This document shows, piece by piece, positions 54,950 to 63,902 of a stretch of 64,000 bases of DNA; within the stretch, counting starts at the first letter, position 1, and each line of letters begins with the position of its first letter. The notes below the pieces were generated by a model. That model did not search any database. It had not been told where the DNA came from and worked only from the letters and a program-made list of their open reading frames with translations. A program made the translations under genes and the position numbers. The DNA comes from Vibrio sp. SCSIO 43136 (GTDB lineage Bacteria; Pseudomonadota; Gammaproteobacteria; Enterobacterales; Vibrionaceae), in the NCBI RefSeq assembly GCF_023716565.1, contig NZ_CP071849.1:682001-746000 (forward strand), read 5' to 3'.

Positions 54950-55185
54950 TGATATTGCTCGAATTAGAATGCTGTTGACTAGAATAACGGTTCACTTTCC
55001 AAATGCCAATTGGGTTGTGAGGGTTTAGTCAAAATTCGGATGATTTTCAAGTAAGTGTCATAAAGGGTGGTATAGTTTCGACCTCAATCGCTGGTCTGAC
55101 CTTGCAAACTATGCGGCTTTGGAGAGTGTGTATTGACGCAACAATGCGTAGAATAAGCGCGATTTTTACGGATATGACAATTTAA

Positions 55186-56286
55186 ATGACTGACAATAAC
55201 GATATTTACCACGACATTCGCCCATACAATGACAGTGAAATCCCAGGGGCTATTGAGCGCCTGATCAATGACGAAGAGTTCATTGATGCTATTCTTTCTC
55301 ACCGATTTCACAATCGAGCTGGCTGGTTTAAAGCGCTGGTTGGCCCAATCGTTAAAGTTTATCTCAAGTTTAAGTGGGCTAAATTTACCACGGTAGAATC
55401 TATTCAACGTGAGATTGAAAAATACCTAGCTAAATTAGTCAAACAAACCACGGATGGCGTTACCTTTACTGGCCTTGAAAACCTCGACAAAAACAGTACT
55501 TACCTGTTTGTGTCAAACCATCGTGATATCGCAATGGACCCAGCATTAGTCAACTGGGGATTGCATAACGCAGGCCACAAAACCTCTCGCATTGCGATTG
55601 GTGACAATCTACTTAAAAAAGCGTGTGCGACTGAACTGATGCGAATCAACAAGAGCTTTATCGTGAAACGTGGTGCAAAGGGCCCGCGCGAAATGATGAA
55701 AGCGCTAGCGCAGCTGTCTGGATATATTAAGCATTCACTCGAAGACGGACATTCCATCTGGATTGCGCAAAAAGAAGGCCGAGCTAAAGATGGCAATGAC
55801 CAAACCGATCCAGCAATTCTAAAGATGTTCCATGTTGAGGGTCGTAAGCAGAAAGTACCTTTTGCCGAGTACATCCGCTCGCTTAAAATCGTGCCAGTCT
55901 CTATCTCATACGAAAATGATCCATGCGATATCGCTAAGGCTAAAGAGCTGTTTGAAAAACAAAGCTCAGGAACTTATGAAAAAGGCGAATTCGAGGACAT
56001 TGAGAGCATTATTCAAGGGATCATTGGCTACAAAGGTCGTGTGCATGTTGCATTTGGCGACGTGATTGACCAAGACTTTGAAACCCCAGAAGCGCTGGCG
56101 ACAGAGCTTGATCGTCAAATTCACGATAACTACAAGATCTACCCGATTAACCAATACGCTGCTGGTTTGAAGGTTGAGGAAGAGTCTGCGAGCAATACAT
56201 TGAAGCAGAAACTGACCGAATTACCAGAAGGTGCGCATTCTTTCTTAACCGAAATGTACGCTAACCCGGTTCGAAATAAAGCCTAA
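55186..56286 (+). CDS. 1-acyl-glycerol-3-phosphate acyltransferase family protein
   Basis: Cytoplasmic-membrane acyltransferase of 366 aa with a PlsC-type domain (about 80-260). The motif is SNHRDIAMDP: the Asp falls five, not four, residues after the His (HX5D; a second Asp follows two residues after the His), a variant seen in some PlsC relatives, so the active site still fits. N-terminus has no signal, and the C-terminal 100 residues are helical. A terminator follows at 56302-56336. Likely acts in phospholipid or lyso-lipid recycling. Confidence 0.85.
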   Translation: MTDNNDIYHDIRPYNDSEIPGAIERLINDEEFIDAILSHRFHNRAGWFKALVGPIVKVYLKFKWAKFTTVESIQREIEKYLAKLVKQTTDGVTFTGLENLDKNSTYLFVSNHRDIAMDPALVNWGLHNAGHKTSRIAIGDNLLKKACATELMRINKSFIVKRGAKGPREMMKALAQLSGYIKHSLEDGHSIWIAQKEGRAKDGNDQTDPAILKMFHVEGRKQKVPFAEYIRSLKIVPVSISYENDPCDIAKAKELFEKQSSGTYEKGEFEDIESIIQGIIGYKGRVHVAFGDVIDQDFETPEALATELDRQIHDNYKIYPINQYAAGLKVEEESASNTLKQKLTELPEGAHSFLTEMYANPVRNKA

Positions 56287-56301
56287 TATAAACAAGACGG
56301 T

Positions 56302-56336
56302 AAAAAAGGGTGATGGTTTTTCCATCACCCTTTTTT
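56302..56336 (+). terminator. Terminator after the acyltransferase gene
   Basis: 15-bp stem AAAAAAGGGTGATGG and complement, five-T loop, T-run. Confidence 0.9.
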
Positions 56337-56438
56337 TATGATCGTATCACGAACTTGGGTAACAATGAGTCGTTGTAATCGCTGTTTAACAAAGGCAACG
56401 CATGCTGTTGAGAATCTTGGCTAACTTTATGCAGTGGT

Positions 56439-57227
56439 TTGAAAAAGTTAAAACGATATCAATATGAGCGTTATGCGGTGTTATGCGAGTTAGCCTACCA
56501 CCGAGTGTTTAAACAAACCCGCTATGGATTTGACCCGACAGGGCAGCGCATCGTTAACAATCGCTACGGCAAGGTTTTGATGAGGATCTTGTGGAGCATC
56601 GATCAAGAAGAAGTGATTGTGGTGATTAAAGGTTCTCACAATCTAGCTGATTGGTTACTTAACTTGGTCCTGTGGCCCAAGTCGGCTAAGAACTTCGGCT
56701 TACACTATGCCATTCATAGAGGTTTTCATTTCCTGCTTACCCAAGAAAGCTTACCTGCCCATAAAAACGATCAATTAGGCTTAACTGTCATTGAACGTAC
56801 CGAAGCCATTCTTAAGCCTCTAATAGAAGAGGGAAAACGTGTTTCCATCACTGGCCACTCATCTGGTGGAGCAATAGGGACTGTGATCGCCGATTATATA
56901 GAGCTCAATTATCCCGGAGCGATTAAAAGAGTTGTTACCTTTGGTGCACCAGCAGCGGGAGATTGGCGCTATCGGCGTCGTTATCGTCTGTTCAGGCGAA
57001 CGTACCGAATCTGTTGCGATCTAGATATCGTCACTTTCATGCCGCCTTTACCGCTTTTCTATTGGCATGTGGGTAAAATGTTATGGCTATACAATGGACG
57101 TATCTATGAAAATACACCGCCTTGGATGAGATTTTCGCGATCAATCTTGAGCTGGATCATCCGCCCATTCTCGTATCACTTGATGAGTAAATATATACGC
57201 AACAAGGATTTTTTTGATGAGCGTTAA
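56439..57227 (+). CDS. Class 3 lipase family protein
   Basis: Alpha/beta-hydrolase of the Lipase_3 family, 262 aa. Nucleophile elbow GHSSGGAIG (Ser about 143), Asp in CCDLDIV and a downstream His in WHVGKML fit the catalytic triad. No signal peptide, so it is probably intracellular, unless exported by another route. Arg/Tyr-rich patches (YRRRYRLFRRTYR) are striking and may bind phospholipid headgroups. ATG 56439 is the first in frame; a possible weak SD is AGTTTGAAAAAG. Confidence 0.85.
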   Translation: MKKLKRYQYERYAVLCELAYHRVFKQTRYGFDPTGQRIVNNRYGKVLMRILWSIDQEEVIVVIKGSHNLADWLLNLVLWPKSAKNFGLHYAIHRGFHFLLTQESLPAHKNDQLGLTVIERTEAILKPLIEEGKRVSITGHSSGGAIGTVIADYIELNYPGAIKRVVTFGAPAAGDWRYRRRYRLFRRTYRICCDLDIVTFMPPLPLFYWHVGKMLWLYNGRIYENTPPWMRFSRSILSWIIRPFSYHLMSKYIRNKDFFDER

Positions 57228-57526
57228 CCTTTGTTGTGGCTATTTACTTTGCGACATTTGTAATTAAGTTACATGATGCATAATGAAGTTTGTCGCTAGA
57301 GAATTCTCCTTGGCGAAAATGGAGCCAAGCAGAGTAAAATTTTGTGGGTTATGTTTTGCATGGTGTTTTCCTTGTGTTGCATTCGTGTTGTAAGTTGCGG
57401 GTTTCATAGTGATTTATGTCACGTAATTGATTTGTACAAGAAATTTTATTTCAGTTTCCTTGTGTTGCGCTGCTAATCTCCTTGGCGCTTTGAAAAGATG
57501 TCAAAGTGCATAAATAAGGAGTGTTC

Positions 57527-58837
57527 ATGAAGAATACCAAGAAGCCAATGTCTCTGACCGGCCGCGTAATTTTAGGTATGGTGTTAGGCATTTTTACGGG
57601 GTTTGCGATTCGAACTCTGTTTGCTGAAAATGGATTTGTTGATGCATATATCGTCAACGGTTTATTGGATGTAGGGGGACAAATCTTCATCGCTAGCTTG
57701 AAGATGCTAGTGGTCCCACTTGTATTTGTATCACTGGTCTGCGGTACCAGTTCTCTCAAAGATATAACGACGCTGGGTCGTCTTGGTGGTAAAACGCTAA
57801 GTTTCTATTTAATTACCACGGCGGTTGCGATTACTTTAGCGCTAACAATGGGCACTGTATTCCAACCAGGAGCAGGTGCAGATCTAACCGCAGCAAGTAG
57901 TTTCCAATCTGCGACAGCACCATCACTTGGTGAAGTGATTGTTGGTATGTTCCCGACCAACCCTATTAGCGCAATGGCTGAAGGTAAGACACTTCAAGTG
58001 ATCGTGTTTGCCGTTCTATTTGGTATTGCAATCAGTGCGGCGGGCAAACCAGGTGAGCGCATTGCTGCGATCTTTGAAGACCTTAACGAAGTCATCATGA
58101 AGCTGGTGGCATTGCTGATGAACCTAGCGCCTTATGGTGTGTTCTGTCTGATGGCAAAACTGTTCACAGGTCTTGGTCTAGACGCCATCGTTAATCTTGC
58201 TGAGTATTTTGTTGTTCTGGCTGCGACGTTAATGATCCACGGTCTAATCACTTACAGCATCTTGCTGAAGGTGTTCACAGGTCTGAATCCAATTGTGTTC
58301 TTACGCAAAATGGAAGACGCCATTATGTTTGCTTTTTCTACCGCGTCTTCAAATGCGACCATCCCGGTCACACTTGAAACAGTAAAGAACCGTTTAGGCG
58401 TGAAAAACCGCGTTGCATCATTCACTGTACCGCTTGGTGCTACAGTGAATATGGATGGTACTGCGATCATGCAAGGTGTAGCGACAGCGTTCATTGCTCA
58501 GGCATTTAATATCGACCTGACCATGGGGGATTACTTGACGGTGATCTTCACTGCGACACTGGCCTCAATTGGTACAGCGGGTGTTCCGGGTGTAGGTTTG
58601 GTTATGCTAGCGATGGTACTTGGTCAAGTTGGCCTGCCACTAGAAGGTATTGCACTTATCATGGGTGTTGACCGTCTACTAGATATGATCCGAACAGCGG
58701 TTAACATCACGGGTGATAGTGCTGTTAGTGTGATTGTTGCGAAATCTGAAGGTGACCTAGACGAAGCTCGTTTCGCTGACCCGAAGGCGGGCGAAAAGGA
58801 AGAAGAGGTCCATCTTTCTTATAGTCAGCAATCTTAG
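57527..58837 (+). CDS. Dicarboxylate/amino acid:cation symporter (DAACS)
   Basis: Sodium- or proton-coupled transporter of 436 aa for glutamate, aspartate or C4-dicarboxylates. Eight helices plus two re-entrant loops are visible; core motifs are FSTASSNATIPVT (SSSNAT-type hairpin 1), NMDGTAIMQG (NMDGT), GTAGVPG and the substrate-binding DRLLDMIRTAVNITGD. ATG 57527 follows AAGGAG at a 5-base gap, rather than the GTG at 57521. The 299-base upstream gap (57228-57526) has AT-rich DNA with no other gene. Terminator at 58852. Confidence 0.93.
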   Translation: MKNTKKPMSLTGRVILGMVLGIFTGFAIRTLFAENGFVDAYIVNGLLDVGGQIFIASLKMLVVPLVFVSLVCGTSSLKDITTLGRLGGKTLSFYLITTAVAITLALTMGTVFQPGAGADLTAASSFQSATAPSLGEVIVGMFPTNPISAMAEGKTLQVIVFAVLFGIAISAAGKPGERIAAIFEDLNEVIMKLVALLMNLAPYGVFCLMAKLFTGLGLDAIVNLAEYFVVLAATLMIHGLITYSILLKVFTGLNPIVFLRKMEDAIMFAFSTASSNATIPVTLETVKNRLGVKNRVASFTVPLGATVNMDGTAIMQGVATAFIAQAFNIDLTMGDYLTVIFTATLASIGTAGVPGVGLVMLAMVLGQVGLPLEGIALIMGVDRLLDMIRTAVNITGDSAVSVIVAKSEGDLDEARFADPKAGEKEEEVHLSYSQQS

Positions 58838-58851
58838 TGATTGAAGTGATG

Positions 58852-58883
58852 AAAAGAGGCTCGCAATGTTGCGAGCCTCTTTT
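58852..58883 (+). terminator. Terminator of the DAACS gene
   Basis: Stem AAAAGAGGCTCGCAA and complement with a two-base loop and T-run; it serves the symporter on the plus strand and could terminate the fructokinase gene from the other side. Confidence 0.9.
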
Positions 58884-59804
58884 TTATGCGATGTACTCCG
58901 CCAGTTGTTTGGCATCGGGTAGAGCGGTCATCGCCCCTTTTTGGGTGGTTGCCAAAGCACCACACGCATTTGCCCAGCTGACCGCCGTTAGGATTTGATC
59001 CCATTCTTGCCAATTTTTGAGGGTTGAAAGTCGAGCTAATAGACCACCAACAAAAGCATCTCCTGCACCTGTGGTATCAACAGCTTTGATGGCTTTACCA
59101 CTGACCAGTTGTTGCTTTTTGCTAGTAACGACCAATGCTCCTTTAGCACCTTGAGTGACAAGTACTAGAGGTGTGCTATTTGCTTTAATTGCTTCAAGAC
59201 CAGCTTCCAGAGACCCGGTTTGAGTTAGGAACATCAGTTCGTCGTCAGAAAATTTGACTACATCGGCGAGTTTCAGAGCTTGGTTTACTACCGGAATGAT
59301 TTCAGATCGGTCGGCCCAAACTTCATCGCGTAGATTAGGGTCAAAGCTAACATAACCGCCAGCATTCTTGATGCGTTTCATCGCTTCTAGAGTGGTTGAG
59401 CGACTCGGTTCATTGGCTAACGCGATAGAACAGACGTGTAGCCATTCACCTGGAATAAAGGTCGGAATATCACTTGGTTGCGTAAATTGGTCAGCACTTG
59501 GCTTAACCATAAAGGTAAAGCTGCGTTCACCTTGATCGTCAAGGTCAACGATAACAGTGGAAGTGCGCTGTGCTTCGTCTAGCAACAGGTTGTCAGTATT
59601 TACATTTTCATTGTTGAGTGTTTGCAGCATAAATCGCCCTAGCGGGTCGAGCCCAACGCGTCCAAAGAACCCAACCTCACCAGCTAAACGAGCGATAGCG
59701 ACAGCGACATTTGCAGGCGCACCGCCAGGACATTTTAGATAAGTGGTCTTCGTATCTGGGATCAAGTCTACTACCGCATCACCAGTTACCCATACTTTGC
59801 TCAT
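58884..59804 (-). CDS. Fructokinase (PfkB family)
   Basis: Sugar kinase of 306 aa: GGAPANVAVAIARLAGEVGFFG near the N-terminus, substrate loop FDPNLRDEVW and the GAGDAF(V) motif with the catalytic Asp (about 247). Best guess is ATP-dependent fructokinase, phosphorylating fructose at the 6-position after sucrose hydrolysis (ScrK-type). Divergent from a LacI-type repressor (133-base gap) that carries a LacI-style operator in between. No sucrose hydrolase or transporter is in this window. Confidence 0.88.
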   Translation of the reverse strand: MSKVWVTGDAVVDLIPDTKTTYLKCPGGAPANVAVAIARLAGEVGFFGRVGLDPLGRFMLQTLNNENVNTDNLLLDEAQRTSTVIVDLDDQGERSFTFMVKPSADQFTQPSDIPTFIPGEWLHVCSIALANEPSRSTTLEAMKRIKNAGGYVSFDPNLRDEVWADRSEIIPVVNQALKLADVVKFSDDELMFLTQTGSLEAGLEAIKANSTPLVLVTQGAKGALVVTSKKQQLVSGKAIKAVDTTGAGDAFVGGLLARLSTLKNWQEWDQILTAVSWANACGALATTQKGAMTALPDAKQLAEYIA

Positions 59805-59841
59805 TAGAATTACCTCAACTAATTTGGTTTAAGATAGTTTA

Positions 59842-59855
59842 CTAAAACGGTTTAG
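59842..59855. promoter_or_regulatory. LacI/ScrR-type operator
   Basis: CTAAAACGGTTTAG, a near-perfect dyad with the central CG typical of LacI-family operators, located 38 bases before the fructokinase start. Confidence 0.65.
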
Positions 59856-59936
59856 CAAAGCAATCAGGAGTGTTTTGAGGTATAGTAGTTAGCGCTGAAA
59901 GTTTGATCAAAAGCACGGTTTATAAAAGGGTAGAGA

Positions 59937-60995
59937 GTGGTAAATCGCAAAGTAGAAGGTAAAAGGGAAAACGGAAAAGGGGAGCGGGACAAGGCCAACG
60001 GTAAAAAGCTCAAGCTTGCCGATATTGCCCAGCTTGCTGGGGTTTCGAAATCCACGGTCAGTTTTGTGCTCAATGGGCATGCGCAGAAACATCGTATAGC
60101 GCCAGATACGGTCGAGAAAGTTCGTCGAGTGGTAGAAGAGTATCAGTATGCACCGAGTCTTTACGCTAGGGCACTCAAGTCCAAGCGTACGCTTACCTAT
60201 GGGTTAGTGATCCCTGATCTTACCAATATGGGTTTTGCCACTATCGCTCATCATTTAGAGAAACTCTGTCTACAACAGGGTTACCAACTGCTTATAGCGT
60301 CTACTGAAGATGATATTGATACTGAGAAAAATGCGGTAAACAATCTGATTTCTCGCCAAGTAGACGGTCTGATGGTTGCCAGCTGTCACCTTGATGCGCA
60401 TTTTTACTCCACTATCACGCAAGATACGCCAACCGTATTTTTTGACCGCCAATTTGCTTATGATGCAGCAACCTTTGTGGTGACCGATACCAAACAAAGT
60501 GTTGAGCAATTAGTGACTAAACTTGTACAAGGCAGGCAAGAGTGTGTTTACTTTGGCGGCCAAACGGAACTGTCTCCCAGTAAAGCACGTTTGGCAGGTT
60601 TTCAATCGGCATTAAAGAATCAAGGTATGTCCCTTGAGACCAATAGGGTTTCTCACGGGAATTATCATCCTGACTCAGGCTATCAGCAGATGAAGGCATG
60701 CGTGGAAGAGTTAGGGAGGTTGCCAGAGGCGATTTTTACTGGCTCTTACTCTTTGCTCGAAGGAGTAATGAAGTACTTTGTACAACATCCAGAGCTCGAT
60801 AAACAACAAGTTAAAGTGGCGACTTTTGATAACTATTCGATTCTTGATTGCTTGGAGTGGAAGATTGATTCTGTAGAGCAGAATTGTGAATCAATCGCTT
60901 TAAAGGTATTTAATGCTCTGTCAGATGAGATAGATAATTTAGCAGAACCCAAGCTAATCACGGTAGATGCTAAGATCCACTATCGGTCTAAATAG
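59937..60995 (+). CDS. LacI-family repressor, ScrR/CscR-like
   Basis: A 352-aa repressor with an N-terminal LacI HTH (KLADIAQLAGVSKSTVSFVLNG, about 26-47) preceded by a lysine-rich 25-residue extension, and a periplasmic-binding-like core (about 80-340) that would bind a sugar phosphate such as fructose 6-phosphate. Start is GTG 59937 with AGAGA upstream. Divergent from fructokinase, whose promoter carries a CG-centred dyad. Sequence resembles ScrR/FruR. A terminator follows. Confidence 0.88.
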   Translation: MVNRKVEGKRENGKGERDKANGKKLKLADIAQLAGVSKSTVSFVLNGHAQKHRIAPDTVEKVRRVVEEYQYAPSLYARALKSKRTLTYGLVIPDLTNMGFATIAHHLEKLCLQQGYQLLIASTEDDIDTEKNAVNNLISRQVDGLMVASCHLDAHFYSTITQDTPTVFFDRQFAYDAATFVVTDTKQSVEQLVTKLVQGRQECVYFGGQTELSPSKARLAGFQSALKNQGMSLETNRVSHGNYHPDSGYQQMKACVEELGRLPEAIFTGSYSLLEGVMKYFVQHPELDKQQVKVATFDNYSILDCLEWKIDSVEQNCESIALKVFNALSDEIDNLAEPKLITVDAKIHYRSK

Positions 60996-61005
60996 TTATA
61001 AATAC

Positions 61006-61034
61006 AAAAAAGGCGCTCAATGAGCGCCTTTTTT
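61006..61034. terminator. Convergent terminator LacI/PhnA
   Basis: Stem AAAAAAGGCGCTCA and complement with T-run; between the LacI gene and the convergent PhnA gene. Confidence 0.85.
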
Positions 61035-61046
61035 AAATCAGATCAA

Positions 61047-61616
61047 TTACTTCTTACGGCAGAATTCGCAACGAAGCCAGATATCTCGGCCTTCAACTTT
61101 GCCAGAGAACAGTGCTGGGTCATCTTTTGCAAGGCCGATACCACGTACCACAGTACCTTGCTTAACCACCATAGAAGAGCCTTTTACTGGAAGGTCTTTG
61201 ATGATAGTTACGTCGTCACCTTTTTTCAGCTCAACGCCGTTGAAATCTAGGTGTTTATCATCAGCAGACATGCCTTTCATTGCCCAAGTCATGGTTTCTT
61301 CTTCCATGTACATCATATCTAGAAGGTCTTGTGCCCAAGTCTCGCCTTTACCTGTTAAGCGAGTCAGTTGACGCCATGCCATTACTTGTACTGGTTCAAC
61401 TTGGCTCCACATGCTGTCGTTTAGACAACGCCAGTGGTTCACGTCCATCTTGTCTGCATCTTCTGCCTGATCAAGACAGGTATCGCAAAGCATGATTGCG
61501 TGATCAACTGTTACGTTAGTATGTGGGAAGACAGCAAACGGAGTTAGGGAAGTTTCTGCGCCACATAGTTCACATTTTGAATCACAGCGCGCAAGCATAG
61601 TTGCTTCAGTAGACAT
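61047..61616 (-). CDS. PhnA family protein
   Basis: A 189-aa protein with an N-terminal zinc-ribbon-like CxxC pair (CDSKCELCGAETS) and a second CDTCL, and a C-terminal PhnA domain (HLDFNGVELKKGDDVTIIKDL ... IWLRCEFCRKK). Despite the name it is not in the C-P lyase operon; function uncharacterised. ATG 61616 is favoured over the longer frame start at 61628. Stands alone. Confidence 0.88.
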   Translation of the reverse strand: MSTEATMLARCDSKCELCGAETSLTPFAVFPHTNVTVDHAIMLCDTCLDQAEDADKMDVNHWRCLNDSMWSQVEPVQVMAWRQLTRLTGKGETWAQDLLDMMYMEEETMTWAMKGMSADDKHLDFNGVELKKGDDVTIIKDLPVKGSSMVVKQGTVVRGIGLAKDDPALFSGKVEGRDIWLRCEFCRKK

Positions 61617-61864
61617 AGCGAGTCTCACTTATTTATGAGTAATAATGGGCGAGTATTATCCACTTTCTCAGTGGGATTTAAAGCCTATTGCAAAATTTAT
61701 TGGTTAGACCTTAAATACTACTCTAAACTTAACAATAACAGCACGATACAGTTACATACCTGTTATAAGTGGAAGTTAAATTTACCTAAATCTGACTTTC
61801 CTATAGTACAATCGATAAGATTATCGTTTATCTTGCACTCAGTTTAGTTCATTAAGGAATCTTC

Positions 61865-62257
61865 ATGTCTCGAAATTTGATTCGCTACGTTTTACTAATA
61901 CCTGCCATCGTGGTGAGTTGGTATGTTGCCATGTTTGCAGGTTTTATTGTCGCTGACATAGTTGGTGTTTGGGGTGAGCTTATCGCAGGGTTTGTATCTG
62001 CATTTACTGTAGTTTGGGTTGGCTACTCAATGGCACCGAACCATAAATTACCAATCGCATTTGGAACATTTTTGCTTGGTGCTGCAATGGCTAGTTACCT
62101 GCTGCAATACGCTGTCTATCCAGAGAGCTATCACGAAGTGGCTTATCAGCAGACTTTCCTACCACTGGCTTTGACTCTAATTGGTGGTTTACTAGGGCTG
62201 ACTACGGTATCGATAAAGCAACATAAAATTAATAAAGAAGTACAAATTGAAGAATAA
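61865..62257 (+). CDS. Four-helix membrane protein
   Basis: A 130-aa inner-membrane protein with hydrophobic segments about 6-32, 36-52, 63-83 and 95-116, ATTAAGGAATC before the ATG. Not recognised; no partner gene nearby. No terminator directly behind it. Confidence 0.75.
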   Translation: MSRNLIRYVLLIPAIVVSWYVAMFAGFIVADIVGVWGELIAGFVSAFTVVWVGYSMAPNHKLPIAFGTFLLGAAMASYLLQYAVYPESYHEVAYQQTFLPLALTLIGGLLGLTTVSIKQHKINKEVQIEE

Positions 62258-62379
62258 TCATCTAGACTAAAAGTATGAGTTTTCTGCAACGGTTTCTTTT
62301 GGGGCTACAAAGTTAGATCTGCATCACATTAAGTGTAAAAGGCCTGCAACTATCAGAGAATACATAATCTTATCTCTAG

Positions 62380-62576
62380 AAACAGAATGATAGCTTGTTA
62401 TCATTTAAGGAAATAACACAGTACCGAGAGAGAATTTCGGTCATGATGAGTTTTTTAATACTGTTAACTCAGTTGGTTACGGTTCGAAAAGCTCAGAGGG
62501 TAGGTGAATCAGTAGTTCCACAAACTAACCTAACGCTTACTTTCGTTGCCGCCCAAAAGGGCGGCACTTTTTTATC
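62380..62576 (+). ncRNA. Candidate small RNA
   Basis: Untranslated stretch of about 200 bases upstream of a stable rho-independent terminator with a weak CATAAT at 62363-62368. The case is only positional and from the terminator. Confidence 0.25.
62547..62576 (+). terminator. Strong plus-strand terminator
   Basis: TGCCGCCC-AAAA-GGGCGGCA followed by CTTTTTTAT. GC-rich stem unlike others in the window. Confidence 0.9.
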
Positions 62577-62577
62577 T

Positions 62578-62898
62578 TTATGCAACTACCACTGCGGTAC
62601 CACTTGCTGAAACCATCAACATACCGTTATTTGAACCAAGCACTTCGTAATCGATATCTACGCCAACCACAGCGTTGGCACCTAGCTCTAGTGCTTTTTG
62701 TGCCAACTCGTTAAGCGCAATCTCTCGAGCTCTTTGCAGTTCAGCTTCGTAAGTGGCAGAGCGACCACCAACAATATCTCGCAGCCCGGCAAACAGGTCT
62801 TTGAATACATTCGCACCAAGTATGGCTTCACCCGCTATAACACCTTTGTATTGAGTGATTTTCTTGCCATCAACGCTTTGAGTCGTAGTTACAATCAT
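62578..62898 (-). CDS. YbjQ/UPF0145 family protein
   Basis: A 106-aa cytoplasmic protein, pentamer-forming domain of the YbjQ (DUF74) family: [21 protein letters not shown], and the [15 protein letters not shown] segment. Molecular role is not established; sometimes called heavy-metal-binding domain. ATG 62898, preceded by AAGGAAATATT. A LysR gene follows on the same strand 12 bases upstream of its start, so the two may share a transcript. Confidence 0.9.
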   Translation of the reverse strand: MIVTTTQSVDGKKITQYKGVIAGEAILGANVFKDLFAGLRDIVGGRSATYEAELQRAREIALNELAQKALELGANAVVGVDIDYEVLGSNNGMLMVSASGTAVVVA

Positions 62899-62910
62899 AA
62901 TATTTCCTTG

Positions 62911-63810
62911 TTAATCGATCGGGGCTGCATTTGCAGAGAACTCGGTTCTCAGCCAGTTTCTTAGCTTGAGTACAGATTCGGATTTAAGCAGGCGAGGGGC
63001 GCATGCAAAATAAAAATCATGTTCAGGGTTGGTGACAGGGCTACCCAATTCAACCAGCAAACCACTCGCAATGTCATCTCTTACAAACTGGCGGTGGGTG
63101 ACCAAGATGCCTAGTTTACGAATGGCCGCATGGACACCTTGCACTGAGGTAGAAAAGTTTAGACTCTTTTGCACTTTAGGTACGGTAAGCGATTTGTTGG
63201 AGCACCAAATATCCCAATCTGCTTTTCGTCTTGGATTATTGATAAAAATAGCAGGCAGTCGACGCAAAACATCTTCTAATCTCATTCTTGCATCTGCAAT
63301 GTCCGGGCTGGCGACAAGAATCAATTCATCGTCACTCAGTTTTTCACAGTAGTAGTCTTGCCAGTCATTAGGGTGTCCATGGATGATGGCGGCGTCAATG
63401 CCTTGTTGCTCCATGTCAAAACTGCCGACGAGGTTTGAAACCCGTATATCGATCTCAGGGGCGAATGCTTGAAAGTCGGACATGCGAGGTATCCACCAGT
63501 GCATGGCAAGTGAGGTGATCATGTTTAAGGTCAGTCGGTTACTGGTATGTTGCTGACGCATTAAACTGGTGGCATCTGATATTTGCTCAAGTGCAGGGGC
63601 AACCTTCTTATAATAGGCTTGTCCTTTGGCACTGAGGGTAACATTGCGACCCGAACGCACAAACAGCGGCTGCGCAAGATACTGCTCTAGCGTCTTGATC
63701 GATTGGCTTACGGCAGAGTGGCTCACATTAAGCCACTTTGCAGCTTCGGTCATGCTCCCAGTTTCTGCCACGGCGACGAAAGCGTACAGAGATTTTAATG
63801 GAATATTCAT
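62911..63810 (-). CDS. LysR-family regulator, GcvA-like
   Basis: A 299-aa regulator: HTH within residues 3-65 (MTEAAKWLNVSHSAVSQSIKTLE) and an effector domain with short linker, in the GcvA/AmpR-like group by its HxxVSQxI pattern. Divergent from a transporter gene 92 bases away, its probable target. It starts upstream of and reads into the YbjQ-type gene (12-base gap). Confidence 0.9.
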   Translation of the reverse strand: MNIPLKSLYAFVAVAETGSMTEAAKWLNVSHSAVSQSIKTLEQYLAQPLFVRSGRNVTLSAKGQAYYKKVAPALEQISDATSLMRQQHTSNRLTLNMITSLAMHWWIPRMSDFQAFAPEIDIRVSNLVGSFDMEQQGIDAAIIHGHPNDWQDYYCEKLSDDELILVASPDIADARMRLEDVLRRLPAIFINNPRRKADWDIWCSNKSLTVPKVQKSLNFSTSVQGVHAAIRKLGILVTHRQFVRDDIASGLLVELGSPVTNPEHDFYFACAPRLLKSESVLKLRNWLRTEFSANAAPID

Positions 63811-63902
63811 ATGTAAGTTTTTTTAACAGAATGCGTTAACTATAGTCGATATTTTTTTGTGCAACTGCGATCTAGAATTTAAAACAGATTAAGGAGTGCA
63901 GT

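Larger units (their letters stand above)
62258..62577. other. Intergenic region with a possible small RNA
   Basis: No CDS is supported here: an open frame at 62395 begins with TTG and has no ribosome-binding site. A strong terminator (62547-62576) ends the region on the plus strand. It may terminate the 61865 gene at a distance or a small RNA starting near 62375. Confidence 0.45.

Noticed and set aside
55084..55407. Antisense ORF of 107 codons before and over the acyltransferase start
   Set aside because: Overlaps the N-terminus of a well-supported gene, has no ribosome-binding site and no recognisable protein features.
62395..62610. 71-codon ORF with TTG start
   Set aside because: No ribosome-binding site, runs through a strong terminator hairpin and into the YbjQ gene on the other strand.
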